Source: Magnetovibrio sp. (GTDB lineage: Bacteria; Pseudomonadota; Alphaproteobacteria; Rhodospirillales; Magnetovibrionaceae). Taken from it: a stretch of DNA of 64,000 nucleotides. The stretch lies in assembly GCA_028281525.1 (NCBI GenBank), contig JANQJR010000048.1, forward strand, positions 1 through 64,000, given 5' to 3'. A program made the translations under genes and the position numbers. Shown piece after piece: positions 34,901-43,063 of the stretch (the first letter of the stretch is position 1; every line of letters starts with the position of its first letter). The notes beneath the pieces are model-generated. The model ran no database searches, was not told the DNA's origin, and worked only from the letters and a program-made list of their open reading frames with translations.

Positions 34901-34966
34901 AGCGCGATTGATTTAATCCGCATCGCTAAAGCGATTCAGATTAAGACGATCCGGCTCTAGAGCGCC
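34897..34966. repeat. Short repeat-like element at the convergent gene ends
   Basis: A 70-base element bounded by direct repeats CTAGAGCGC (34897 and 34957). Inside is a stem-loop ATCGCT/AGCGAT with outer arms TTAATC/GATTAA. The palindromic CTAG at each end supplies the TAG stop of the hypF-like gene on the plus strand and of the ScfR-type gene on the minus strand. It resembles small interspersed or terminator-like elements of alphaproteobacteria; no second copy was found in this window. Confidence 0.5.
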
Positions 34967-36588
34967 CCGACCCCCGGTGAGATGTCGCGCCCCCGGCCAA
35001 GTGGTTGGACCGTGGCTTGAACGTTGGCTTGGGGCGGCGGCGGTGCGGCGCGTTGTCCGCAGTCCAGGCGTTCGCACAGCTGGCACGCCACGCCCACCGG
35101 CACCGGCGTGTCGGCGTGGTCCAAATCGATGCCGTCGGAATAGACCATGGCGCGCGCGTCGCTCACCTCGCAGCCTATGGAAACCGCATAGTGGCTTTGC
35201 GCCACGCGGTGCCCCAGGGTCGGCTTACTCACCGTGCGCGCCACGTTGAAATAGCGCGTGCCGTCGGGCAGGCGGTCCAACTGGGTGCGGATCAAACCCG
35301 GCGTCATGAACGCCGAATGCACCGCCCAGCGGGGGCAGGCGCTGCCGTATTTGGGGATGCGCAAACCCGACGCGCTGAAGCGTTTTGAGATATTTCCCGC
35401 AACGTCGACGCGGATCATGTGTAAAGGCACGCCGGACGCCCCTGGGTTGCGCAGCGTGGTCAGGCGATGGCAGATCTGCTCGAAACTGGTGGCGAAAATT
35501 TGTCCCAACTGATCGATGTCATAGCGGGTTTGTTCGGCCGCTTTGAGCATCTCTTCATAGGGCATCAGGCACGCGCCTGCGAAATAGTTGGCAAGCGCCG
35601 CGACGGCACGCTTGCGCGCCTCTTCGTTCGGCAATTCCGGAACGTTGACCAACTGTTCGAGCACCGGGCCGAAAGACATGCGCCCGGCGAACAAGGCCAG
35701 GTGGAAATTGAAACTGGCGCGCGGCAGGGCCTGGGACACGCTCAACTGCCGGCGCTCTTCATCGTACAGGGTCTGCGTGCTGGGGTGTAGATCGGGGGAT
35801 TGGGTTTCGACATGAATGGCGTGCTTTTCCGCCAGATATCCCGCCAATCGTAGATGAGAGGACGGGCCGTCCAATCCCGCTTCGCGGCGCAACTCCTCGG
35901 CGGCAGCTTCGAGGTCGGAAAAATGGTTGTTGTTGGCCTGGAAGAAATCCGCCACGGCTTCGCTGGGCGACAGTCCGCCCGCCACGTCCATCAATCCGTC
36001 GCCGGTGATCAGGCCGAGCATGTCGGTCACCGCTTCGGACAGATTTTCGGACTCGTTCATCACGATCTTGGAAAAGTCCTGGCGTTCGTCATCGCTCAAG
36101 TCTTTGGTGTCGTGGAGGATTTCCGAAAAGGACAGGATCGAGGTGAGGAGCATGCGCAGCCGATACCCTGCGTTGGAAATCACTGGATCTTGCGCCAAGC
36201 GTTCGGACAGCATCTGTAAGTCGTCATGGGCCTTGCGGTACGCCCCATAGGCTTTCACCACCGCTTGACATAACTCCGGGGTGTCGGCGACCAGCGAGCC
36301 GATGTCGGTTTCGCTCAGCGCCAAATCCTCGAACATGGGGTCTTGCAACGTTTCGGTGAGTTCACCGGCCAACAGGCTTTCTTGCTGTGGCGAAAAGACT
36401 TGGGGGTCCACTTCGAGGATTTGGCTCAATCGCAACAACAGCGGCACCGTGAGCGTGCGGCGGTTATGTTCGATCAAGTTGAGATAACTGGCTGAAATAC
36501 CCAACTGATCAGCCAGTTTCACTTGGGAAAACCCCCGGTCGTTGCGCAGTTTGCGCAACCGGGTGCCGAGCATGATGTTTTTCGCCAT
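34957..36588 (-). CDS. ScfR-type XRE/ImmA-IrrE-like transcriptional regulator
   Basis: A 543-residue regulator. Residues 8-60 are an XRE helix-turn-helix (GTRLRKLRNDRGFSQVKLADQLGIS). Next a HisKA-like helical hairpin (about 143-193, LLTSILSFSEIL to SENLSEAVTDML), an ImmA/IrrE-like part without a HExxH zinc motif (about 240-360), and the C-terminal short-chain-fatty-acid regulator domain ending in CQLCERLDCGQRA. Such proteins control acyl-CoA genes such as propionate or glyoxylate routes, sensing a CoA-linked metabolite. The gene is divergent from livK, with a possible operator in its own promoter region. The target genes are not evident here. Confidence 0.82.
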   Translation of the reverse strand: MAKNIMLGTRLRKLRNDRGFSQVKLADQLGISASYLNLIEHNRRTLTVPLLLRLSQILEVDPQVFSPQQESLLAGELTETLQDPMFEDLALSETDIGSLVADTPELCQAVVKAYGAYRKAHDDLQMLSERLAQDPVISNAGYRLRMLLTSILSFSEILHDTKDLSDDERQDFSKIVMNESENLSEAVTDMLGLITGDGLMDVAGGLSPSEAVADFFQANNNHFSDLEAAAEELRREAGLDGPSSHLRLAGYLAEKHAIHVETQSPDLHPSTQTLYDEERRQLSVSQALPRASFNFHLALFAGRMSFGPVLEQLVNVPELPNEEARKRAVAALANYFAGACLMPYEEMLKAAEQTRYDIDQLGQIFATSFEQICHRLTTLRNPGASGVPLHMIRVDVAGNISKRFSASGLRIPKYGSACPRWAVHSAFMTPGLIRTQLDRLPDGTRYFNVARTVSKPTLGHRVAQSHYAVSIGCEVSDARAMVYSDGIDLDHADTPVPVGVACQLCERLDCGQRAAPPPPQANVQATVQPLGRGRDISPGVGAL

Positions 36589-36603
36589 TTTCCCCGTTTT
36601 CCG

Positions 36604-36629
36604 AAATTTACATAATTAACAAATTTACA
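36604..36629. promoter_or_regulatory. Tandem AAATTTACA repeats, possible operator
   Basis: Two copies of AAATTTACA (36604-36612 and 36621-36629) lie 17 bases apart, just upstream of the ScfR-type gene start on the minus strand. The spacing puts them on nearly the same face of the helix once allowance is made. They could be autoregulatory sites; the regulator binding is inferred. Confidence 0.35.
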
Positions 36630-36850
36630 AAGCTGTTGTTTTCAAAGTTAACATAAAAAAACATGAAAAAGCAAAATGTTGATGACTTCCTTTCTTGATT
36701 CATGAAAATTCTTCACCGTCACTGTGACAGAGGGATAGGGGCGAACACCAATAAACACGGACCTCCCCAAGGCCTCCCCCTCAAAAACGTTGCAGCCGCG
36801 ACCCCCGGATTGGGCCGGGGCGCGGGGACAAACCATCAGGGAGTTAAAAC

Positions 36851-38182
36851 ATGTCTGAACACAAGATTTCTCGCCGCGGCGTATTAAAAGCCGGTGCGGC
36901 CACCGGTATGGCGCTGTCCACACCGCTTATTTTCACCAGCCAAGCACATGCCTTCCGCAACGACCCGGGCGACGCCAAGAGCGTCAAGTTCGGTTTCAAC
37001 GTGCCGCAAACCGGCCCGTATTCCGAAGAAGGCGCCGATGAACTGCGCGCTTACAAGCTGGCCGTTAAGCACATCAACGGCGAAGGCGACGGCGGGCTGT
37101 TGAACACCATGAAGCCGCTTTCGCTGAAGGGCAACGGCGTCCTGGGCAAGAAGGTCGAATATGTGACCGGCGACACCCAGACCAAGTCCGACGCTGCGCG
37201 CGCGTCCGCCAAGCGCATGATCGAAAAAGACGGCGTGCTGATGGTCACCGGCGGTTCCTCCTCCGGCGTGGCCGTCGCCGTTCAGAGCCTGTGCCAGGAA
37301 ATGGGCACCATCTTCATGGCCGGTCTGACCCACTCCAACGACACCACCGGCAAGGACAAGCGCCGTTATGGCTTCCGTCACTTCTTCAACGCCTACATGT
37401 CCGGCGCTGCGCTGGGTCCGGTGTTGGAAAAGGAATACGGCAAGGACCGCCGCGCCTATCACCTGACCGCCGATTACAACTGGGGCTGGACCCAGGAAGA
37501 GTCGATCAAAAACACCACCGAAGGCCTGGGTTGGGAAACTGTCAACACGGTCCGCACCCCGCTGACGGCGGTGGACTTCTCCCAGTACATCACCCCGGTT
37601 TTGAACTCCGGTGCTGACGTGCTGATCTTGAACCACTATGGCAAGAACATGATCAACTCGTTGACCCAGGCCGTGCAGTTCGGTCTGCGCGACAAGCAGG
37701 TCAATGGCAAGAACTTCGAAATCGTGGTTCCGCTGTTCTCCCGTCTGATGGCTCAAGGCGCGGGCAAGAACATCCAGGGCATCCTGGGCACGACCAACTG
37801 GAACTGGTCCTTGCAAGATGCCGGTTCGCAAGCCTTCGTGAAATCGTTTGGCGCTGAATACGGCTTCCCGCCGTCCCAGGCCGCTCACACGTGCTACGTC
37901 CAGGCGCTGCTCTACGCCAACGCTTGTGAAATGGCCGGTACGTTCAACCCGGTCAACGTTATCAAAGCACTCGAAGGTTTCAAATTCGACGGCATGGGCA
38001 ACGGCCCGACCGAATACCGCGCCGCCGATCACCAGTGCTTCAAGGACGTGCTGGTCGTGCGTGGCAACGAAAACCCGTCCTCCCAGTTCGACCTGCTCAA
38101 GGTCGTGCAGGAAGTGCCGCGTTCCCAGGTCGAATACGATCCGGCGATCTTCGGTGGCGAATTGGGTCCGTACGAGGTCTAA
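36851..38182 (+). CDS. livK: Branched-chain amino acid/amide-type ABC transporter substrate-binding protein
   Basis: A 443-residue periplasmic binding protein of the Leu/Ile/Val-amide family. The N-terminus has a twin-arginine-like signal (ISRRGVLKAGAATGMAL), so it is probably exported folded by Tat. The mature part begins VKFGFNVPQTGPYSEEGADELRAYKLAVKHING and shows the type I two-lobe fold, with TGGSSSGVAVAVQSL in the hinge region. The ligand cannot be told; urea, amides or branched amino acids are all used in this family. It heads the livKHMGF operon and is followed by a strong stem-loop. Confidence 0.85.
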   Translation: MSEHKISRRGVLKAGAATGMALSTPLIFTSQAHAFRNDPGDAKSVKFGFNVPQTGPYSEEGADELRAYKLAVKHINGEGDGGLLNTMKPLSLKGNGVLGKKVEYVTGDTQTKSDAARASAKRMIEKDGVLMVTGGSSSGVAVAVQSLCQEMGTIFMAGLTHSNDTTGKDKRRYGFRHFFNAYMSGAALGPVLEKEYGKDRRAYHLTADYNWGWTQEESIKNTTEGLGWETVNTVRTPLTAVDFSQYITPVLNSGADVLILNHYGKNMINSLTQAVQFGLRDKQVNGKNFEIVVPLFSRLMAQGAGKNIQGILGTTNWNWSLQDAGSQAFVKSFGAEYGFPPSQAAHTCYVQALLYANACEMAGTFNPVNVIKALEGFKFDGMGNGPTEYRAADHQCFKDVLVVRGNENPSSQFDLLKVVQEVPRSQVEYDPAIFGGELGPYEV

Positions 38183-38201
38183 GCCACATTGGGTTTTTCG
38201 T

Positions 38202-38229
38202 GATACCGGCCGCTCTTGCGGCCGGTATC
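38202..38229 (+). promoter_or_regulatory. 12-bp perfect stem-loop between livK and livH
   Basis: GATACCGGCCGC, loop TCTT, GCGGCCGGTATC. It has no T run, so it is not a plain terminator. Such a structure after a binding-protein gene often stabilises the upstream mRNA and lowers expression of the permease genes. Confidence 0.7.
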
Positions 38230-38317
38230 GCAGCCCCAATCAATCCACACACAGTACTGCCCCCATACGCCGCAGGCCCGTATAAGGCTGCGGACGCTGA
38301 AAAGACGGTTGGTCATC

Positions 38318-39334
38318 ATGGACGCTCTCGTTCTACAAATTTTGAATGGCTTGGATAAAGGCGGAGCCTATGCGCTGATCGCCCTGGGCCTGACGCTTGC
38401 TTTCGGGACGCTCGGCATCGTCAACTTCGCGCACGGCGCGTTGTTCATGCTGGGTGCGTTCTGTGCGGTTTCGCTGCAGAGAATTCTGACCATTTCCCAA
38501 AAGGTCCGGGATGAAAGCATAACCTTCTTCGAAGCCTATAAGGAGGTCCCCTACCTGGAACTGTGGCTGGGGGACACCGGCACCAAGATCATCGAATGGT
38601 CGGTGCCATTGTCGATCCTCATGGCGATACCGATCATGGTGCTGATCGGCATCGCCATGGAACGCGGGCTCATCCGTTTTTTCTATAAGCGCACCCACGC
38701 CGAACAAATTCTGGTGACCTTCGGCTTGGCGATCGTTCTGCAAGAAATCGTCAAGTCCTTGTTCGGCGCCAACCCGATCCCGCAGTCCGCCCCGGAAATC
38801 GTCTCTGGCAGTGCCAACGTGGGCGCGTTCTTAGGTTTGAGCGACACACTGGTCTATCCGTATTGGCGCTTGATCTATTTTACGTTCGCGGTTGCGGTAA
38901 TCGGCGGAGTGTTCGCCTTCCTGCAATACACCACCTACGGCATGGTGGTGCGCGCCGGCATGGCGGACCGCGATACGGTCGGCTTGTTGGGGATCAACAT
39001 TCAGAGACGCTTCACCATCGTCTTCGCGCTGGCCGCCGTGGTCGCGGGCCTGGCCGGCGTGATGTACACCCCGGTTGTGCCGCCGGATTACCACATGGGC
39101 ATGGACTTCCTGGTCCTGTCGTTCGTGGTGGTCGTGGTCGGCGGCATGGGCTCGTTGCCCGGCGCTGTGGCGGCGGGCTTCCTGCTCGGTATTTTGGAAT
39201 CGTTCTCTTCGATGAACGAAATCAAGCAAATCTTCCCCGGCATCGATCAGATCATCATCTATCTGATCGCCGTGGTGGTCATTCTGGTCCGTCCGCGTGG
39301 TCTGATGGGTCGCAAGGGCGTGATGGAGAGCTAA
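38318..39334 (+). CDS. livH: Branched-chain amino acid-type ABC permease LivH
   Basis: A 338-residue inner-membrane permease. Family segments are [36 protein letters not shown] near the start and the cytoplasmic loop with [19 protein letters not shown]. The [18 protein letters not shown] segment near the end is also typical. The ATG at 38318 gives the expected N-terminus; an in-frame upstream extension over the stem-loop is rejected. It pairs with LivM to form the channel. Confidence 0.92.
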   Translation: MDALVLQILNGLDKGGAYALIALGLTLAFGTLGIVNFAHGALFMLGAFCAVSLQRILTISQKVRDESITFFEAYKEVPYLELWLGDTGTKIIEWSVPLSILMAIPIMVLIGIAMERGLIRFFYKRTHAEQILVTFGLAIVLQEIVKSLFGANPIPQSAPEIVSGSANVGAFLGLSDTLVYPYWRLIYFTFAVAVIGGVFAFLQYTTYGMVVRAGMADRDTVGLLGINIQRRFTIVFALAAVVAGLAGVMYTPVVPPDYHMGMDFLVLSFVVVVVGGMGSLPGAVAAGFLLGILESFSSMNEIKQIFPGIDQIIIYLIAVVVILVRPRGLMGRKGVMES

Positions 39335-39338
39335 GATC

Positions 39339-40499
39339 ATGAGTATTTTGTCCATGCAAAGCAGCCGCAAAGACGTGGTCTTGATGATTGCGTTCGCCGC
39401 CGCGGTTCTGGCGATGCCGATCTGGCTCGAACCCTTCGGTGCGGCGTATCCCGATTTGATGCAGAAGTTCGCCATCTTCGGAATCTTCGCCATCGGTTTC
39501 AACATCCTGTTCGGTCTGACCGGATACCTGTCTTTCGGCCACGCGGCGTTTCTCGGCGTCGGATCCTACACCGCCGTTTGGATGTTCAAGCTGTTGAGTA
39601 TGAACATCATCCCCGCGCTCATATTCGGCACGCTCATCGCCGGCTTGTTCGCGGTGCTGATCGGTTTCATCAGCCTGCGCCGTTCGGGGATTTATTTCTC
39701 GATCTTGACGCTGGCGTTCGCGCAGATGTCCTACAACATGGCCTATTCGGTACTGACCCCGATCACCAACGGGGAAACGGGCCTGCAGTTGGCCCAGGAC
39801 GACCCGCGCATCTTCGACGCCGCCGCGGAGGGCTCCGGCCTGCCGCTGCCCGAACTGTTCGGTGTGACGATGCAGGACTTTGACGGCCTGGCGGGCTTCT
39901 ACATTTGCGGCATTTTGCTGATCATTGCGTTCTACATTTCGTTACGCATCTTCCGCTCGCCCTTCGGCATGAAGCTGGTTGCGATCAAGTCCAACCAGAA
40001 CCGCATGGGCTATACCGGGTTCAACACCCGCCCGTATCTGCTGGTGGCGTTTGTCATCTCCGGCATGTACGCGGGCTTGGCCGGTTCCCTTATGGCGGTC
40101 ACCGATCCGCTGGCCGGTGCGGAACGCATGCAGTGGACGGCATCCGGCGAGGTGGTCCTGATGACCATCCTGGGCGGTGTCGGCACCTTGATCGGTCCGC
40201 TGCTCGGCGCCGGTCTGATCAAGTACTTCGAAAACATCTTCTCCGCTTATAACGAGCAGATATTGCATGACATCTTCTCGTTCCTGCCGGAATTTCTCGA
40301 AAACTTCATGGTGTTCATCGTCAATCCGTTCGTCGGCGAAGGCTGGCACTTGACGCTGGGTGCTTTGTTCATGGTCATCGTGATCTTCCTGCCCGGCGGC
40401 ATCATGGAAGGCGTCAACCGTCTGATCGCTTGGGTCAAGCGTGACCGTTCCGGATCATCGGGTGACGGCAAAGCGAAACCGCAAGCGAGTGAGGGCTAA
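39339..40499 (+). CDS. livM: Branched-chain amino acid-type ABC permease LivM
   Basis: A 386-residue second permease with about nine or ten hydrophobic segments. Segments [46 protein letters not shown] and [22 protein letters not shown] match LivM, and the EAA-like cytoplasmic loop is [21 protein letters not shown] charged C-terminal tail follows. It starts four bases after livH and its stop is four bases before livG. Confidence 0.92.
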   Translation: MSILSMQSSRKDVVLMIAFAAAVLAMPIWLEPFGAAYPDLMQKFAIFGIFAIGFNILFGLTGYLSFGHAAFLGVGSYTAVWMFKLLSMNIIPALIFGTLIAGLFAVLIGFISLRRSGIYFSILTLAFAQMSYNMAYSVLTPITNGETGLQLAQDDPRIFDAAAEGSGLPLPELFGVTMQDFDGLAGFYICGILLIIAFYISLRIFRSPFGMKLVAIKSNQNRMGYTGFNTRPYLLVAFVISGMYAGLAGSLMAVTDPLAGAERMQWTASGEVVLMTILGGVGTLIGPLLGAGLIKYFENIFSAYNEQILHDIFSFLPEFLENFMVFIVNPFVGEGWHLTLGALFMVIVIFLPGGIMEGVNRLIAWVKRDRSGSSGDGKAKPQASEG

Positions 40500-40503
40500 G
40501 GAC

Positions 40504-41274
40504 ATGAGTGAATCCGAAAACATCGTCCTGGACGTCACCGGGGTGCAAAAAACCTTTGGCGGTTTGCAGGCGCTCAGCAACATCAACCTGAAGGTCAAGG
40601 AAGGTGAAACACACGCCATCATCGGCCCCAACGGCGCGGGCAAGTCGACGCTGCTCAATGTCTGCATCGGCCGCCTGGAGCCGGACGAGGGCAGCGTGAT
40701 GTTCGGCGACGTGATGTTGACCGGCTTGACTCCCTATCAAATCAATCAGGCGGGTGTGGCGCGCGTGTTCCAGACACCGGAAATCTTTCCCGACTTGACG
40801 CTGCTGCAAAACGTGATGATCCCGGCGCTGGCCAAGCGCGACGGTGAGTTCAAGTTCAATCCCTTCAAATCCATAAACGAGGAGAAGGCGTTGATCGATG
40901 AAGCCCAACACATTCTGGAGGACTTGGGCCTGGCCGATCAGATGAACAATGTCTCGGCCAGCATGTCGCGTGGCGACAAGCGGCGTCTGGAACTGGCGAT
41001 GTGCCTGATCCAGCATCCGAAGCTGTTGCTGTTGGACGAACCGACCGCGGGCATGTCGCGTCACGACACCAACCGCACCATCGAACTTTTGAAGCGCATC
41101 AAAAGCCGCGGCATGACCAAGGTCATCATCGAACACGACATGCACGTTGTGTTCAGCCTGGCCGATCGCATTTCAGTTCTGGCGCAAGGCGCGATCATTG
41201 CCGGCGGCACGCCGGATGAAGTTCGCGGCAACCCGAAAGTTCAAGAAGCCTACCTTGGTGGAGCGCACCTATGA
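40504..41274 (+). CDS. livG: Branched-chain amino acid-type ABC ATPase LivG
   Basis: A 256-residue ATPase. Walker A is GPNGAGKST, the signature region is degenerate (SASMSRGDKRRLELAMCL, in place of LSGGQ-R), Walker B is LLLLDEPTAGM, and the switch His lies in VIIEHDMHVVFSLADR. The replacement of the usual LSYGQ-R by MSRGDKR is common in one branch of LivG/UrtD proteins. The start ATG at 40504 is preferred over an upstream in-frame start inside livM. It overlaps livF by four bases. Confidence 0.92.
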   Translation: MSESENIVLDVTGVQKTFGGLQALSNINLKVKEGETHAIIGPNGAGKSTLLNVCIGRLEPDEGSVMFGDVMLTGLTPYQINQAGVARVFQTPEIFPDLTLLQNVMIPALAKRDGEFKFNPFKSINEEKALIDEAQHILEDLGLADQMNNVSASMSRGDKRRLELAMCLIQHPKLLLLDEPTAGMSRHDTNRTIELLKRIKSRGMTKVIIEHDMHVVFSLADRISVLAQGAIIAGGTPDEVRGNPKVQEAYLGGAHL

Positions 41275-42059
41275 GCAATGCAAATCTGGGAATCGATCTG
41301 GGCGACGTCGGCACCACGCCGACCGCCGAAAAACCGGTCAACGAAGGTGCGGCCACGGCGTTCTTTTCGGCGTGGGAAATGCATTCGTACTACGGCGAAA
41401 GCTACATTGTGCAAGGCGTCAGCTTCGACATTCACGAAGGTGAAATCGTGGCGCTCTTGGGCCGCAATGGCGCGGGCAAGACGTCGACGTTGCGCACCAT
41501 CGCGCGTATGGACGATCCGGAACTGCGCCATGGTGAAATATGGCTCGATCACCAGCCATTGCACAACATGGAATCCTGGCAAGCCGCGCGCAACGGCATC
41601 GGCCTGGTGCCCGAGGACCGCAACATCATCTCCGGCCTGACGGTGGAGGAAAACCTGATTCTGTCGCAAATTGCGCCTCCCATCGGCTGGTCGCTTGAAC
41701 GTATCTACGAACACTTCCCGCGCTTGGCGGAACGCCGCAATCAGGAAGGCACGACGCTTTCGGGCGGCGAGCAACAGATGCTGGCCGTGGCCCGCGCTTT
41801 AGCCCGCGACGTCAAGCTGTTGTTGCTGGACGAGCCGTATGAAGGTCTCGCTCCGGTGATCGTGCATGAAATCGAAAACATCCTTGAAGGCGTTAAGAAG
41901 CTTGGCATCACGGCGATCATCGTCGAACAAAACGCCATCGCCGCGCTCCACTTGTCGGATCGCGCGATCATTCTGGACATGGGCGAAGTCGTGTTCAACG
42001 GCACCGCCCAGGAAGTCCTGGATAACAAGGAACTTCGCGACGAATATCTGGCGATCTGA
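41271..42059 (+). CDS. livF: Branched-chain amino acid-type ABC ATPase LivF
   Basis: A 262-residue ATPase with a Walker A of GRNGAGKTST, signature TLSGGEQQMLAVARAL, Walker B LLLLDEPYEGLAP, and IIVEQNAIAALHLSDR as switch region. An N-terminal extension of about 30 residues precedes the ATPase fold, longer than usual. It overlaps livG (ATGA) and ends the operon, with a terminator 70 bases on. Confidence 0.93.
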   Translation: MSNANLGIDLGDVGTTPTAEKPVNEGAATAFFSAWEMHSYYGESYIVQGVSFDIHEGEIVALLGRNGAGKTSTLRTIARMDDPELRHGEIWLDHQPLHNMESWQAARNGIGLVPEDRNIISGLTVEENLILSQIAPPIGWSLERIYEHFPRLAERRNQEGTTLSGGEQQMLAVARALARDVKLLLLDEPYEGLAPVIVHEIENILEGVKKLGITAIIVEQNAIAALHLSDRAIILDMGEVVFNGTAQEVLDNKELRDEYLAI

Positions 42060-42128
42060 AGTCCAACCCCCGCACCCGCAGGGTTTGGATGCTCATCACT
42101 CCTACCCCCTTGCTCGCCAGATATAGCG

Positions 42129-42163
42129 CAAGACCCCGGCATTGCCGGGGTCTTGTTGCGTTT
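42129..42163 (+). terminator. Terminator of the liv operon
   Basis: A 12-bp perfect stem (CAAGACCCCGGC, loop ATT, GCCGGGGTCTTG) followed by TTGCGTTT. The T tract is weak but the stem is very stable. Confidence 0.75.
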
Positions 42164-42337
42164 GGGCCGGACATTGCGATCATACGAAAAGATGACAATC
42201 GCGGTTTAAGCCGATAGGATGCCCGTGAGTGAGGCCGTGCGCCGTCACCCTCGGTAATCGTGCGGAAAAGCCGCGAGCCTTGGGACTCGGTCATGAGATC
42301 GGCGCCGGTAGGGGAAAAAGGGGAGCGTGAACAGACC

Positions 42338-42724
42338 ATGGCGTATTCGGTCCTGGTTGTAGAGGACGAACCCAATATCGTCCTGTCCTTGCAGTTCATC
42401 ATGAAGCGGTCCGGCCACGACGTACGGGTCGCCGAAGATGGTGAAGAGGCGTTGCGCGCCATGCGTGATCAAACGCCGGATGTGGTGCTGCTGGACATCA
42501 TGTTGCCCAAACGAGACGGCTTGTCGGTGTGCGAAACGATCCGCGCCAACCCGGATTGGGCGGGCGTGAAGATTTTGGTGCTCAGCGCCAAAAGCCGCGA
42601 AGCCGACAAGGAAAAAGCCCTGGCGTTGGGGGCGGACGATTACATCACCAAACCGTATTCGACCCGTGATGTCTGCGAACGGGTCAACGCCATGCTGGGC
42701 ATGGAATGTCCCCAAGCATCGTAA
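42338..42724 (+). CDS. CheY-like single-domain response regulator
   Basis: A 128-residue receiver domain with no output domain. The acidic pocket is VVEDEPN, the phosphorylated Asp is in VVLLDIMLP, the Thr/Ser position is in ILVLSAKSRE and the Lys in DDYITKPYSTRD. The ATG at 42338 gives the standard receiver start; the longer in-frame form at 42260 is not supported. It precedes a small membrane protein and a symporter/histidine-kinase fusion, which is its likely partner. As no DNA-binding domain is present it must act by protein contact. Confidence 0.9.
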   Translation: MAYSVLVVEDEPNIVLSLQFIMKRSGHDVRVAEDGEEALRAMRDQTPDVVLLDIMLPKRDGLSVCETIRANPDWAGVKILVLSAKSREADKEKALALGADDYITKPYSTRDVCERVNAMLGMECPQAS

Positions 42725-42754
42725 CGCGGGGATGAAGAACCGAGGCTAAATGCC

Positions 42755-43060
42755 ATGAAGCGTACCGGGCGCAAACAGGAATGGTCGTTGACCATATTTG
42801 CGGTCGGCGGAATGGTGTTCTTTCCGCCTGTGGTCGGTTTGATTGACAAGCCGACCTTGGTCTTGGGCCTGCCGTTGGCCTACGTGGTGATGTTCGGGGT
42901 GTGGGCGCTGATCATTTTGGGTATCTGGTTGGGCGCGCGTCCGTCGCCCTTGCGCGGCGATTTGTCCGCACATGGTACGGAAGATGTGCAAGAAACGCCC
43001 TATGACGCCGCGCCCATTCCCCCCGGCGACCGCGCCGAAAACCGCTTGGGCCGGGGTTGA
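42755..43060 (+). CDS. Small two-TM membrane protein before the symporter-kinase gene
   Basis: A 101-residue protein with two hydrophobic helices (LTIFAVGGMVFFPPVVGLI and YVVMFGVWALIILGIWL) and a hydrophilic C-terminal tail. It resembles the small companions that precede sodium/solute symporters (DUF3311/DUF4212-like), but exact family is uncertain. Its gene ends three bases before the symporter/histidine-kinase gene, which supports a helper role for that protein. Confidence 0.7.
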   Translation: MKRTGRKQEWSLTIFAVGGMVFFPPVVGLIDKPTLVLGLPLAYVVMFGVWALIILGIWLGARPSPLRGDLSAHGTEDVQETPYDAAPIPPGDRAENRLGRG

Positions 43061-43063
43061 GCC

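Noticed and set aside
36884-38239. A 451-codon minus-strand frame opposite livK
   Set aside because: Antisense shadow of the binding-protein gene; no signal, motif or Shine-Dalgarno.
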